Of a stretch of 64,000 nucleotides of DNA, positions 36,691 to 46,199 are shown piece after piece. The translations under genes and the position numbers were made by a program. The notes beneath the pieces were generated by a model that saw nothing but the letters and a program-made list of their open reading frames with translations, was not told where the DNA came from and ran no database searches. The stretch comes from Streptomyces noursei ATCC 11455 (GTDB lineage: Bacteria > Actinomycetota > Actinomycetes > Streptomycetales > Streptomycetaceae), in the NCBI RefSeq assembly GCF_001704275.1, contig NZ_CP011533.1, positions 6,262,001 through 6,326,000 on the forward strand, written 5' to 3'. Positions within the stretch are counted from its first letter, which is position 1. The number at the start of each line of letters is the position of its first letter.

Positions 36691-37629
36691 TCACGCCCCC
36701 GGGGCGGTGAAGTCGTACCGCACCTTGGTGAGCTCCTCCGAGGCCGTCCACAGGCGCGCGGCGGTGTCGTCCTTCAGCGTCCAGGGGGCGCGGAAGGAGC
36801 GGGCCGGGGCGCCGCGGAGCCCGTTGCGCGGGCCGATGAAGGCGTCCGACCGCATGTGCGGGGCGGTGGCCGCGCACAGCGTGCCCAGCGCCCCGCCGTC
36901 CGCGGGCTGGGCGATCAGGCGGTTGCCCAGCTCCACCAGGCGCTCGGCGGCCCGGCGGCCCTCCATCCGGACCCCGGCCGTCTGGAGGTTGGTGTGCGCG
37001 TAGCCGGGGTGCGCGGCGGCGGCGACGATCCGCGAGCCGGCCGCGGCCAGCCGTCGGGTCAGCTCGTGGGTGAAGAGCAGATTGGCGCTCTTGGAGCGGC
37101 CGTAGGCGATCCAGCGGTGGTAGGACCGGGTGCTGTTGAGGTCGTCGAGGTCCACGTTGGCCAGGGCGTGCAGCATGCTGGAGACCGTCACGATCCGCGC
37201 GCCGGGCGTCGCCAGGAGCTTGGGCAGCAGCATCCCGGTGAGCGCGAAGTGCCCCAGGTGGTTGGTGCCGAACTGCATCTCGAAGCCGTCCGCGGTGGTG
37301 CGCTGCGGCAGCGCCATCACGCCCGCGTTGTTGATCAGCAGGTCGAGCCGGTCGCCGCAGAAGTCGTCCAGGTCGTCGGCGAACTGCCGCACCGACGCCA
37401 GGTCGGCCAGGTCCAGCGGTCGGAACTCCGCCTCGGCGGCCGGGACTTCGGACCGCAGCCGAGCCAGCGCGGCCCCGCCCCGCTCGGCGCTGCGGCAGGC
37501 CAGCACCACGCGGGCGCCGCGCCGGGCCAGTTCACGGGCGGTGACGTAGCCGAGGCCGCTGTTGGCGCCGGTGACGACGACCGCGCGGCCGGTCTGGTCG
37601 GGGATGTGGCTGGTGTTCCACCGGGTCAC
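36691..37629 (-). CDS. SDR-family oxidoreductase (retinol-dehydrogenase-like)
   Basis: 312 residues. The cofactor motif TGANSGLG is at residues 20-27, CRSAERG follows the second strand, and NNAGVMALP, VTVSSMLH and YGRSKSANLLF give the catalytic Ser, Tyr and Lys. The length and FGTNHLGHFALTGMLLP are typical of the WWOX/retinol-dehydrogenase-like group, often NADP-dependent. It lies 40 bp before the nirD stop region on the same strand, yet a functional link to nitrite reduction is not evident. Substrate unknown. Confidence 0.9.
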   Translation of the reverse strand: MTRWNTSHIPDQTGRAVVVTGANSGLGYVTARELARRGARVVLACRSAERGGAALARLRSEVPAAEAEFRPLDLADLASVRQFADDLDDFCGDRLDLLINNAGVMALPQRTTADGFEMQFGTNHLGHFALTGMLLPKLLATPGARIVTVSSMLHALANVDLDDLNSTRSYHRWIAYGRSKSANLLFTHELTRRLAAAGSRIVAAAAHPGYAHTNLQTAGVRMEGRRAAERLVELGNRLIAQPADGGALGTLCAATAPHMRSDAFIGPRNGLRGAPARSFRAPWTLKDDTAARLWTASEELTKVRYDFTAPGA

Positions 37630-37669
37630 GCCGTACTCCTCGGTAGGGGAGATCCAGCGTACGCCCGCC

Positions 37670-38026
37670 TCACGCCGCCCGCTTGCGCACCCGGTAGGCC
37701 GGGACGGACACCGACGGATCGTCCAGGCAGCCCCCGGTCTCCAGGTCGAACCGCTGCTTGAGCAGCGGCGACGCCACGAACGGGCGGCCGTCGGCGGTGC
37801 CGGTCAGCCCCCGGGCGAGGACCGGGGCGCCGGTGAACGGGTCGCGGTTGTCGATGCCGTACAGCCGGTCCTCCCGGTCCCGGAACAGCGCCACCTGGCG
37901 GCCGTCCGGCAGCAGGGCGGCGACCCCGCGGCCGGGGGCCAGCCGGTGCAGGTCGCAGACAGTGAACCAGCCCTCCGCCAGCCGGAGCTGGACCTGGAGG
38001 TCGGTGGTCTCGGGTGCCGTGGTCAT
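37670..38026 (-). CDS. nirD: NirD, nitrite reductase small subunit
   Basis: 118-residue Rieske-like subunit of assimilatory NAD(P)H nitrite reductase. Visible are WFTVCDLHRLAPGRGVAALL, QVALFRDREDRLYGIDNRDP and SPLLKQRFDLETGGCLDD; as usual for NirD the Rieske cluster ligands are degenerate. ATG 38026 overlaps the nirB stop by 4 bp, so the two subunits are co-translated. Together with NirB it reduces nitrite to ammonium. Confidence 0.95.
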   Translation of the reverse strand: MTTAPETTDLQVQLRLAEGWFTVCDLHRLAPGRGVAALLPDGRQVALFRDREDRLYGIDNRDPFTGAPVLARGLTGTADGRPFVASPLLKQRFDLETGGCLDDPSVSVPAYRVRKRAA

Positions 38027-40653
38027 CGCGGGGTGCTTCCTTCCAGTGCGTCTTCCAGGGGACGGCGGCCGATGGCGAGCAGCGGCAGGTCGGGCTTCAT
38101 CTGGTCGCGCTCGGGGACGAACGCGACGACCGGGTCGGGGGTGTCCGGGGCGTTCACGAAGGACACGAAGCGGGCGAGCTTCTCGGGGTCGTCGAGGGTC
38201 TCGGCCCACTCGTCCCGGTAGTGCGCGACGTGGGCCGCCATCAGCTCCTCCAGCTCCGCGCAGATGCCGAGCGCGTCGTGCACCACCACGTCCCGCACGT
38301 GGTCCAGGCCGCCCGGGATCCGCTCCAGCCAGGTCGAGGTGCGCTCCAGCCGGTCCGCGGTGCGGATGTAGAACATCAGGAAGCGGTCGATCAGGCGGAT
38401 CAGCTCGGCGTCGGAGAGGTCCTGGGCGAGCAGGTCCGCGTGGCGCGGGGTCGCGCCGCCGTTGCCGCCGACGTAGAGGTTCCAGCCGTTGGACGTGGCG
38501 ATGACGCCGAAGTCCTTGGACCGGGCCTCCGCGCACTCGCGGGCACAGCCGGAGACGGCGGACTTGAGCTTGTGCGGCGACCGCAGCCCCCGGTAGCGCA
38601 GCTCCAGGTCGATCGCCATGCGGACCGAGTCCTGGACGCCGTAGCGGCACCAGGTCCGGCCCACGCAGGACTTCACCGTGCGCAGCGACTTGCCGTACGC
38701 GTGCCCGGACTCGAAGCCGGCCGCCACCAACCGCGCCCAGATCACCGGGAGTTGCTCCACCCGGGCGCCGAACATGTCGATCCGCTGGCCGCCGGTGATC
38801 TTCGTGTAGAGGCCGAAGTCCCGGGCGATCTCGCCGATCACGATCAGCTTCTCGGGTGCGATCTCCCCGCCGGGGATGCGCGGCACGACCGAGTACGAGC
38901 CGTTCTTCTGGAGGTTGGCGAGGAAGTGGTCGTTGGTGTCCTGGAGGGCCGCCTGCTCGCCGTCCAGGACGTAGCCGCTCGCGCCGATCGTCGGGGCGAG
39001 GGAGGCGATGATCGAGCCGACGGCCGGCTTGCACACCTCGCAGCCGTCGCCGCCCCGGGCGCCCTCGCGGCCGTGGCCGTCCAGCAACTCCCGGTACGAG
39101 GTGACGCGCAGGGCGAGGACGATCTCGTACAGCTCCTCGCGGGTCTGCGCGAAGCAGCCGCACAGGCCCTTGTCGACCTCGACGCCGGACGCCTCCAGCT
39201 CGGCGGTGACCAGCTGGCCGAGCACCTTCACACAACTGCCGCAGCCGGTGCCGGCCTTGGTGCACTTCTTCACCTCGGGCACGGTGGTGCACCGGTGCTC
39301 GGTGACCGCGCCCCGGATGGTGCCCTTGCTGACGTTGTGGCAGGAGCAGACGATCGCGTCGTCCGGGAGGGCGGAGGGGCCGAGCTGGGCCCCCGGGTCC
39401 GCGCCGGCGGGCAGGACGAGGGACTCGGGGGAGACCGGGGGCACCGACCCCGTCAGCGCCCGCAGCGTGCCGTACGCCTCCGCGTCGCCGACCAGGATGC
39501 CGCCGAGCAGCGTGCCGTCGCGGCCGACGACCAGTTTCTTGTACAGGCCGGCGCGGGAGTCGGAGTAGACGACGTCCAGGCAGTCCTCGGTGGCGCCGTG
39601 CGCGTCGCCGAAGGACGCGACGTCGACGCCGAGCAGCTTCAGCTTGGTGGACAGGTCGGCGCCGGTGAAGGCCAACTGCTCCGTGCCGTCGGCGGCGAGG
39701 GCGGCCGCGGCGGTCCGCGCCTGCTCGTAGCCGGGGGCCACCAGGCCGTACACCCGGCCGTCCGCCGCCAGCGCGCACTCGCCGATCGCGAACACGTGCG
39801 GGTCGGTGACCGTGCGGCACTGCGCGTCGACGGTGATGCCGCCGCGCTCGCCGACCGCCAGGCCGCAGTCGCGGGCCAGCTGGTCGCGGGGGCGGACGCC
39901 GGCGCTGAACACCACCATGTCGGTGGCGAGTTCGGAGCCGTCGGAGAGCTTCATCCCGCTGACCGCGCCGTCCGCGCCGATCACGATCTCCTGCGTGCCC
40001 ACGCCGGTGTGGACGGTCAGGCCCATCTCCTCGATGGTGCGCAGCAGCGCGGCGCCGCCGCCGTCGTCGACCTGCACGGGCATCAGCCGGGGCGCGAACT
40101 CCACGATGTGGGCGCGCAGCCCGAGGCCCTTCAGGGCGCCCGCGGCCTCCAGGCCGAGCAGGCCGCCGCCGACCACCGCACCCGTCGTCGCCCGCGACTT
40201 CGCGTACGCCTCGATCGCGAGCAGGTCCTCGATCGTGCGGTAGACGAAGCAGCCCTCGGCGTCCTTGTGGGGGACCGGCGGCACGAAGGGGTAGGAGCCG
40301 GTGGCGAGCACCAGGGCGTCGTACCCGAAGACCCGGCCGGACGCGGCGGTGACCGTCCGCGCCGCGCGGTCGACGGTCTCCGCCGCGTCGCCGACGTACA
40401 GCTCGATGCCGTGCTCGGCGAGGAACTCCCGGTCGGTCAGCGAGAGTTCCTCGGGCGTCCGGCCCGCGAAGTACGAGGTGAGCTGGACCCGGTCGTAGGC
40501 CGGGCGCGGCTCCTCGCACAGGACGACCACGCGGTGCGTGGCGGTCAGGCCGCGCTCGGCGAGCGCCTCCAGGAAACGCTGGCCGACCATGCCGTGGCCG
40601 ACGAGCACGATCGTGGGGCGGGGCCGCTCCCCGACAGGTGCGGTCGTGGACAT
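38023..40653 (-). CDS. nirB: NirB, nitrite reductase large subunit
   Basis: 876-residue NAD(P)H-dependent nitrite reductase. The FAD/NAD part has IVLVGHGMVGQRFLEAL, VLATGSYPFVPPVP and GGGLLGLEAAGALKGLG. The central BFD-like [2Fe-2S] domain has CSCHN and CTKAGTGCGSCVK. The C-terminal siroheme/[4Fe-4S] domain has SCVGRTWCRYGVQDS and SAVSGCARECAEARSKDFG. ATG 40653 shares one base with the preceding stop. It reduces nitrite to ammonium for assimilation. It is the second gene of the operon flavoprotein-nirB-nirD, whose promoter carries a GlnR-like site at 42017-42054. Confidence 0.96.
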   Translation of the reverse strand: MSTTAPVGERPRPTIVLVGHGMVGQRFLEALAERGLTATHRVVVLCEEPRPAYDRVQLTSYFAGRTPEELSLTDREFLAEHGIELYVGDAAETVDRAARTVTAASGRVFGYDALVLATGSYPFVPPVPHKDAEGCFVYRTIEDLLAIEAYAKSRATTGAVVGGGLLGLEAAGALKGLGLRAHIVEFAPRLMPVQVDDGGGAALLRTIEEMGLTVHTGVGTQEIVIGADGAVSGMKLSDGSELATDMVVFSAGVRPRDQLARDCGLAVGERGGITVDAQCRTVTDPHVFAIGECALAADGRVYGLVAPGYEQARTAAAALAADGTEQLAFTGADLSTKLKLLGVDVASFGDAHGATEDCLDVVYSDSRAGLYKKLVVGRDGTLLGGILVGDAEAYGTLRALTGSVPPVSPESLVLPAGADPGAQLGPSALPDDAIVCSCHNVSKGTIRGAVTEHRCTTVPEVKKCTKAGTGCGSCVKVLGQLVTAELEASGVEVDKGLCGCFAQTREELYEIVLALRVTSYRELLDGHGREGARGGDGCEVCKPAVGSIIASLAPTIGASGYVLDGEQAALQDTNDHFLANLQKNGSYSVVPRIPGGEIAPEKLIVIGEIARDFGLYTKITGGQRIDMFGARVEQLPVIWARLVAAGFESGHAYGKSLRTVKSCVGRTWCRYGVQDSVRMAIDLELRYRGLRSPHKLKSAVSGCARECAEARSKDFGVIATSNGWNLYVGGNGGATPRHADLLAQDLSDAELIRLIDRFLMFYIRTADRLERTSTWLERIPGGLDHVRDVVVHDALGICAELEELMAAHVAHYRDEWAETLDDPEKLARFVSFVNAPDTPDPVVAFVPERDQMKPDLPLLAIGRRPLEDALEGSTPR

Positions 40654-41993
40654 CAGGAGCCTCCGTCGTGGGTGAGCAGATGGAGCAGGGGGCCGTCGTC
40701 GGGGAGCGGCTCTGCTCCCTCCCAGGCGCGGGCGAGCGCGCCGACGGTGCCGAGTTCGCCGACGAGGACCCCGCCGACCAGGCGGTCGTCGCGGACGACG
40801 ACCTTGCGGTAGGTGCCCCGGGTGGCGTCGGCGAGTTGCACGACGTCGTCGCCGGGGCGGGCCTCGGTCTCGCCGAACGCGGCGAGGTCGAAGGGGGACC
40901 CGGGGCCGGTGAGGGTCAGCCGGGTCAGGGAGCGGGTGCCGGTGTAGCGGGCGCCCTCGTCGCCCGCGAGGAACCCGGCGAGGGCGTCGGCCTGTTCGAG
41001 GGCCGGGGCGGCGAGGCCGTAGACGGTGCCGTCGTGCTGGGCGCAGTCGCCGATGGCGCGGATGCGCGGGTCCGAGGTGCGCAGCGCGTCGTCGACGAGG
41101 ACGCCCCTGTCCACGGCGAGTCCCGCCTGTGCCGCCGGTCCCGTGCGCGGCCGCACGCCGCAGGCGAGCACCACGAGGTCGGCGTCCAGGGCGTACCCGT
41201 CGGCCAGTTCCACCGAGCGGACCGCGCCGCCGACCGCCCGCACGTCCCGCACCCGGCACTCGGTGTGCACCTCGACGCCGAGGTCCTCCAGGTGCCGCAG
41301 CACCAGCCGGGAGGCGTTCGGGTCGAGCTGGCGCTCCATGAGCCGCTCGGCCTGCTGGGCGAGCACCACCTGCGCGCCGCGCGCGGCGAGCGCACGGGCC
41401 GCGGAGACCCCGAGCAGCCCGCCGCCGATGACGACCGCCCGCACGCCCGGCCGCACCGCCCGGGACAGGCCCAGGCAGTCGTCCATCGTGCGGAACGCGT
41501 GCACGCCCTCGGGGAGCCGGCGGTCCGGCGTGAACAGGCCGCGCAGCGGCGGCAGCACCGGATTGGCGCCGGTCGCCAGCACCAGCGTGTCGTAGCCGAA
41601 CTCCCGCCCGTCCGCGCACCGCACCCGCCGTGCGGCCCGGTCGATGTGCACCACCCGGGCGCCGCCGTGCCAGGCCACCCCGGCGGCCGGCGCCGGCAGC
41701 GCGATCACCGGCGTCGGATAGCGGCCGGCGAGGACCTCGGCGAGCAGCACCCGGTTGTACGGCGGGTGCGGCTCCTCGGCGAGGACGGTCACCCGGAGCG
41801 GACGCCGGGCCGGACGGCCGGGAGCCGGCGACGCCGCCCCGTCCGCCGCCGCGGCCAGTCGGTGGACGAGCCGTGCGGCGGCCATCCCGCCGCCGACCAC
41901 CACGACCCGCGCCGCCGGGGGCGCCGGCGCGGGACCGGTGCGCGTGGTGTCCCGGGGCACGGTGCCCGGGAGCGGTATGCCCGTCAGCGTCAT
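40653..41993 (-). CDS. FAD-dependent NAD(P) oxidoreductase of the nitrite reductase operon
   Basis: 446-residue flavoprotein of the pyridine nucleotide-disulphide oxidoreductase superfamily, similar in plan to the NirB N-terminal half. It has VVVVGGGMAAARLVHRLA (FAD site), LVLATGANPVLPPLRG, VIGGGLLGVSAARALAARG (NAD site) and IRAIGDCAQHDGTVYG. It is the first gene of the operon, stop overlapping the nirB start by one base. It probably passes electrons to nitrite or nitrate reductase, like the NasB-type proteins. There are 109 bp to the divergent sensor kinase gene. Confidence 0.9.
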   Translation of the reverse strand: MTLTGIPLPGTVPRDTTRTGPAPAPPAARVVVVGGGMAAARLVHRLAAAADGAASPAPGRPARRPLRVTVLAEEPHPPYNRVLLAEVLAGRYPTPVIALPAPAAGVAWHGGARVVHIDRAARRVRCADGREFGYDTLVLATGANPVLPPLRGLFTPDRRLPEGVHAFRTMDDCLGLSRAVRPGVRAVVIGGGLLGVSAARALAARGAQVVLAQQAERLMERQLDPNASRLVLRHLEDLGVEVHTECRVRDVRAVGGAVRSVELADGYALDADLVVLACGVRPRTGPAAQAGLAVDRGVLVDDALRTSDPRIRAIGDCAQHDGTVYGLAAPALEQADALAGFLAGDEGARYTGTRSLTRLTLTGPGSPFDLAAFGETEARPGDDVVQLADATRGTYRKVVVRDDRLVGGVLVGELGTVGALARAWEGAEPLPDDGPLLHLLTHDGGS

Positions 41994-42016
41994 GTCCGAC
42001 AGCCTGCGTCGCCGCT

Positions 42017-42054
42017 GTTACCCGCCCGCATCGCCCGCGTTTCCCCGGCGGAAC
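42017..42054 (-). promoter_or_regulatory. Probable GlnR-binding site before the nitrite reductase operon
   Basis: Read on the minus strand: GTTCC-N6-GAAAC-N6-GATGC-N6-GTAAC, four 5-mers at exact 11-bp spacing. Streptomyces GlnR sites follow gTnAc-n6-GaAAc repeated at 11 bp; two half sites match well and two less so. It lies 24-61 bp before the first gene. nirB is a known GlnR target in S. coelicolor, which supports the reading. Confidence 0.75.
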
Positions 42055-42102
42055 GCGGCCCTCAGCGGCCCGCCGGCCGCACTGTGAGGGGATGCTGGGG
42101 GC

Positions 42103-43476
42103 ATGCCCCGCCCCGCCCGCACCACGGCAGCCCCGCCCGCCACGGCCGCCCGGACCGCCACCCGCCCGGTCCGCCGGGCCCGCGCCGCGCTGGCCGCCCC
42201 CTTCGCGCCCCGGGCCCTCGCCGCCCTGCTGCACGCCCTGGTCGCGCCGGTGCTCGCGCTGCCGGGCGCCGTCCTGGTACTGGTCGGGCTGGGCGTCGGC
42301 GCGGTGCTGTCCTGGACGGCGCTCGGCCCCTGGCTGCTGGCCCTGACCGTGCGCGGCGCACTGGCCCTCGGCGACCTCCAACGGGCCCTGGCAGGAAGCC
42401 TGTCGGGGGAGCCGGTCGAGGCGGCCGGGCGGCGCGGCGCGCCCGGCGTCTTCGGCTGGCGGCGGGCGTTGCTCGGCGACCCGGCCGGCTGGCGGGCGGT
42501 GGCCGCCGCGCTGCTCGCCCCGTTCACCGCCCTCCCGCCGCTGCTCGCCGCCACCCTCGGCTACGTCTACGGCGTGCTGGCACTGGCCCACCCCGTGCTG
42601 CGCCACTGGAACTACTTCACCGTCCACGACCGGGACGGCACCGTCCGCCACGTGGGGCTGCTGATCGACGGCGTCGAGTTCGACAGCTGGCCGCGCTGGA
42701 CGGCCGTGGTCGCGGCCGGCGCGCTGCTGGTGCTGCTCGCGCCGCGGCTGGTGCGGTGGGCCGGCGCCCCGCACCGGCTGCTGCTGCGCGTCCTGCTCGG
42801 CCCGAGCGCCGCCGACGCCCGGATCCGCACCCTGGAGGAGACCCGGGCGCACGCCGTCGAGGACGCCGCCGCCACCCTCCGCCGGATCGAACGCGATCTG
42901 CACGACGGCACCCAGGCCCGCCTGGTCGGCCTGGGCATGCAGCTCACCCTGATCCGTGAACTCCTCACCCGGGACGCCGACCGGGACCGTCTGCTGACGA
43001 CCGTGGCCCACGCCCAGGACAACGCCACCCGCGCCATCGCCGACCTGCGCCACCTGGTCCGCGGCATCCACCCGCCGGCGCTCGACGAGGGCCTGGAGAC
43101 CGCCCTGGCCACCCTCGTCGCCGACGCCCCGCTCCCGGTCGCCCTGCGCGCGCGGATCTCCCACCGCCCCAGCCCCGCCCTGGAGTCCATCGCCTACTTC
43201 TGCGCCGCCGAACTCCTCGCCAACGCCGTCAAGCACAGCGGCGCCGCCGAGGCCGCCGTCGAGGTGTGCGGCGACGACCGCGCCCTGCGGCTCTCCGTAC
43301 GGGACGACGGGCGCGGCGGCGCGGTGATCGGCGCGGGCAGCGGCCTGACCGGCCTGCTCGGCCGGATCCGCACCGTGGACGGCACCCTGACCTGCGACAG
43401 CCCGCCCGGAGGGCCTACCGTGGCGGTGGTCCACCTCCCGTACCCGACCGCGTACGAGGCCCACCCGGCCGGGTGA
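42103..43476 (+). CDS. Sensor histidine kinase (NarL-type partner)
   Basis: 457 residues. The N-terminal half is membrane-embedded, with hydrophobic stretches such as LPGAVLVLVGLGVGAVLSW and a Streptomyces sensor module (WNYFTVHDRDGTVRHVGLL). The phosphoacceptor His is in the HisKA_3 box RRIERDLHDGTQARLVGLGM; ATP-binding motifs are AELLANAVKHS (N box), VRDDGRGGA (G1) and GLTGLLGRI. It is the divergent neighbour of the nitrite reductase operon and forms an operon with the response regulator at 43509. The stimulus is not deducible. Confidence 0.92.
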   Translation: MPRPARTTAAPPATAARTATRPVRRARAALAAPFAPRALAALLHALVAPVLALPGAVLVLVGLGVGAVLSWTALGPWLLALTVRGALALGDLQRALAGSLSGEPVEAAGRRGAPGVFGWRRALLGDPAGWRAVAAALLAPFTALPPLLAATLGYVYGVLALAHPVLRHWNYFTVHDRDGTVRHVGLLIDGVEFDSWPRWTAVVAAGALLVLLAPRLVRWAGAPHRLLLRVLLGPSAADARIRTLEETRAHAVEDAAATLRRIERDLHDGTQARLVGLGMQLTLIRELLTRDADRDRLLTTVAHAQDNATRAIADLRHLVRGIHPPALDEGLETALATLVADAPLPVALRARISHRPSPALESIAYFCAAELLANAVKHSGAAEAAVEVCGDDRALRLSVRDDGRGGAVIGAGSGLTGLLGRIRTVDGTLTCDSPPGGPTVAVVHLPYPTAYEAHPAG

Positions 43477-43508
43477 CCCCTCGCCCCGCACCCTCCCCAC
43501 AGGCAGGA

Positions 43509-44177
43509 ACCATGCGTGTCGTCATCGCCGAGGACTCCGCGATCCTGCGCGAGGGCCTGGTCCAACTGCTGGAGCTGCGCGAGGTGAAGGTGGTGGCCGC
43601 GGTCGCCGACGCCGAGGCGCTGCTCGCGGCCGTGGACGAGCACCGGCCGGACGTCGCCGTGATCGACATCCGGCTGCCGCCCGGCCACCGCGACGAGGGC
43701 CTGCGCGCCGCCGTCACCCTGCGGCAGCGGCACCCCGGCACCGGGGTGCTGATCTTCTCCCAGTACGTGGAGACCGCCTACGCGGACCGGCTGTTCGGTT
43801 CCGGCGCCGGCTTCGCGGGCGTCGGCTACCTCCTCAAGGAACGGGTGGTGGACATCGGCGAGTTCGTCGACGCGCTGCACCGGGTGGCCGCCGGCGGCAC
43901 CGCCCTCGACCCGGACGTGGTCACCCAGCTGTTCGGCGCGGTCCGCCGCGCCACCGCCCTGGACGCCCTGACCCCGCGCGAGCGGGAGGTGCTGGCCCTG
44001 ATGGCCCAGGGCCGCACCAACCGCTCCATCGCCGGCGCGCTGACCGTCACCGAGCGGGCCGTCGAGAAGCACATCGCCAACCTCTTCGGCAAGCTCGACC
44101 TGCCGCCCTCGGACGCCGGCCACCGCCGCGTCCTGGCCGTCCTGCGCTACCTGGAGGTGGCCCGCCGGCCGTCCTGA
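43509..44177 (+). CDS. NarL/LuxR-type response regulator
   Basis: 222 residues starting at ATG 43509, 32 bp after the kinase stop, with CAGGAA upstream. The receiver domain has VVIAEDSAILREGLVQLLE, the phosphoacceptor Asp in DVAVIDIRLPP and the Lys in GYLLKERV. The LuxR-type HTH is LTPREREVLALMAQGRTNRS with ERAVEKHIANLF. It is the cognate partner of the kinase. Targets unknown; the divergent nir operon is one possibility. Confidence 0.94.
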   Translation, partial: TMRVVIAEDSAILREGLVQLLELREVKVVAAVADAEALLAAVDEHRPDVAVIDIRLPPGHRDEGLRAAVTLRQRHPGTGVLIFSQYVETAYADRLFGSGAGFAGVGYLLKERVVDIGEFVDALHRVAAGGTALDPDVVTQLFGAVRRATALDALTPREREVLALMAQGRTNRSIAGALTVTERAVEKHIANLFGKLDLPPSDAGHRRVLAVLRYLEVARRPS

Positions 44178-44213
44178 CGACCGGACCGCCGCCCCTCGAT
44201 CTCCGTGCGGGGA

Positions 44214-46199
44214 TCAGCTGTTGACCTGCGCCGGGCACAGCCGCCGCGGCTGCGTCTGACCCCGCAGTCGGGCGTCCACGCAGCCGCCCGGCAGCCCGTC
44301 GTGCGCCGTGCTGCCGAAGTTCGCGGTGACGGTCAGCCTCCCGTCCCCGAACACCGTCCGCTGCACGCTCCGGTCCTCGGTCAGCCACCGGAACGACGTC
44401 ATCCGCTCGGTTCCGGCGGCGCGGTGCAGCGGCGCGAAGTACCGCTGAAGCGCGGCGAGTTCCTTGCCGTCCTTCTCCAGCGACGGCCCGTTGAGCGCGA
44501 AGTTCAGCGGGGTGTCGTACAGCATCGCCAGCAGCGCCCGGGTGGTCTTCTGGTCCGGCAGCTTGTCGTATGACAGCTCCCACCGCTCCACGTTGACCAG
44601 TGACTCGTGCAGCGCCGTCTCGTACAGCGGCACCCGGTACTTCGGGTCGTACATCGCGGTGGCCAGGTCCGCCGGCAGCGACACCGGCTGGAAGGCGTTC
44701 TTCGGGGCGTTCTGCGGGAAGTAGCCGCCCCACTTCTCCTTGTCCCGCTCCAGCTTCCACAGCCCGTCGGCGACCGGTGTGCCCGAGCCGTGGTCGAAGG
44801 CGAGCGCCGAGTTCGCCCACGGCTGCGCCGACTCCGAGCCCAGGACGAAGCGGTCGGCGATCCGCCGCATCCGGGCGAGCCGGTTCTCCCGGTCCCCCGC
44901 CTTGGTCATCTCATGGCCCGCGCCGTGGTCGCGGAACACCTCACCGGTCGCGTCCACGTCCAGGAAGTAGCTGTTCGCCCCGTTGGAGGTCATCGCCCGG
45001 GTGCGGTCCGCGAGGTAGTGCTCGCCCGGCTCGGCCTTCTCGAACGCCCGCGAGCTCAGGTAGCAGCCCCGGTTGCCGAACCCGGTCTGCGGCGTCCCGT
45101 CCGCCTTCCGCACACAGAAGTCCGGGTAGACCCTCCCCGGCCACGCCGAGGTGGGGCTGTCCGCCGTCTTCGGGTCCTGCCCGTTGGCGAACGTGTCGTA
45201 CGGCCCGACGAGGTACCCCGCCTTCTTCGCGGCCCGGACGGCATCGGCCTTCATCGGGTCCGGCCCGGAGTCGTAGCCGAGCCACATCCGGTCCACGCCC
45301 AGCTTCTTCAGCTTCTCGACCCCGGCCGCGGTCCGCGCCTCGCCCCACAGATAGGCGTGGAACGCCCCGAGCAGCTTCCCGGTCTCCGGGTTCTTCGCGA
45401 TCTTCGCCAGCAGGCTGCTCAACTGCCCGTGCTGCGCGAGGTACGACCGGTAGTCGGCCGCCGGCGCGACCGGATCGCCGTCCGTCAGCGCGAACGACAC
45501 CTCGTAGTCCCGCGTCCGGTCCCCGCCGACGAAGTCGTGCGCGGCCGTCGCCCGCAGCGCTCCGCCCTTCGTGGCGAACGCCAACGACGTCCCGATGTCC
45601 GTGGGCGTCAGATAGCTCACCCCGTGCCGCGCGGTGCCGCCCTTCGGGCCGCTCCCGCCGCCCATCGCATACCCCCACAGCGGCAGTGACAGATCCGCCC
45701 CCACGTCCACCGTGCTCCCGGCCAGCCCGCCCGGCCCGGAGTTCCAGAACGCGTCCCGCACCGGGATGTCCAGCCCTTCCCCGCGCGGCACCTGCACGGA
45801 CGACGCCGCCCGGTCGGTCCCGGTCACCGGCCAGCTCACCGACTGGTCCCGGTCCGCCCGGATCCCGATCCGCAGCCGCCCCCGCTCCGAACGCGCCGTC
45901 ACCGTCAGGCCCTTGGCCGGATACGTCCAGCGCGCCCCGTCGGCGGTACGCGTCACCGGACCGGGCGCGCCCAGCCCGCCCCCGGCCGCCTCCGACAGCA
46001 CCAGCGGCGTGCCATCCTCGGCCCGTGCGCCGACCGCCAGCGTGGCGGTGTCGACGGTGGCGGTCCCGCCGGCGACCGGCAGCGTCAGCCGACCGCCGTC
46101 AAGGGTTCCCGCCTCGGCCTTCCCGCACCCGGAGAGCCCGACGGACGCGGCCGTCAGTGCCAACGAGGCGGCGCATACTCGTGTGAGCTTCGATGTCAT
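44214..46199 (-). CDS. Secreted lipoprotein, glycoside-hydrolase-like
   Basis: 661 residues. The signal peptide ends in a lipobox (VGLSGCGKA), so it is anchored at the cell surface. The N-terminal beta-rich part is followed by a TIM-barrel-like region: VDRMWLGYDSGPDPMKADAV, YFLDVDATGEVFRDHG (candidate nucleophile Asp) and FVLGSESAQPW (candidate acid/base Glu). This order resembles GH101-type and related alpha-glycosidases, though I would not name a substrate. ATG 46199 is the only start giving a proper signal peptide. Convergent with the response regulator, 36 bp apart. Confidence 0.78.
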   Translation of the reverse strand: MTSKLTRVCAASLALTAASVGLSGCGKAEAGTLDGGRLTLPVAGGTATVDTATLAVGARAEDGTPLVLSEAAGGGLGAPGPVTRTADGARWTYPAKGLTVTARSERGRLRIGIRADRDQSVSWPVTGTDRAASSVQVPRGEGLDIPVRDAFWNSGPGGLAGSTVDVGADLSLPLWGYAMGGGSGPKGGTARHGVSYLTPTDIGTSLAFATKGGALRATAAHDFVGGDRTRDYEVSFALTDGDPVAPAADYRSYLAQHGQLSSLLAKIAKNPETGKLLGAFHAYLWGEARTAAGVEKLKKLGVDRMWLGYDSGPDPMKADAVRAAKKAGYLVGPYDTFANGQDPKTADSPTSAWPGRVYPDFCVRKADGTPQTGFGNRGCYLSSRAFEKAEPGEHYLADRTRAMTSNGANSYFLDVDATGEVFRDHGAGHEMTKAGDRENRLARMRRIADRFVLGSESAQPWANSALAFDHGSGTPVADGLWKLERDKEKWGGYFPQNAPKNAFQPVSLPADLATAMYDPKYRVPLYETALHESLVNVERWELSYDKLPDQKTTRALLAMLYDTPLNFALNGPSLEKDGKELAALQRYFAPLHRAAGTERMTSFRWLTEDRSVQRTVFGDGRLTVTANFGSTAHDGLPGGCVDARLRGQTQPRRLCPAQVNS

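Noticed and set aside
38023..43500. A single open frame of over 1800 codons on the minus strand
   Set aside because: Only its last 876 codons (NirB) have family support; the rest is a shadow of the flavoprotein and kinase genes caused by high GC.
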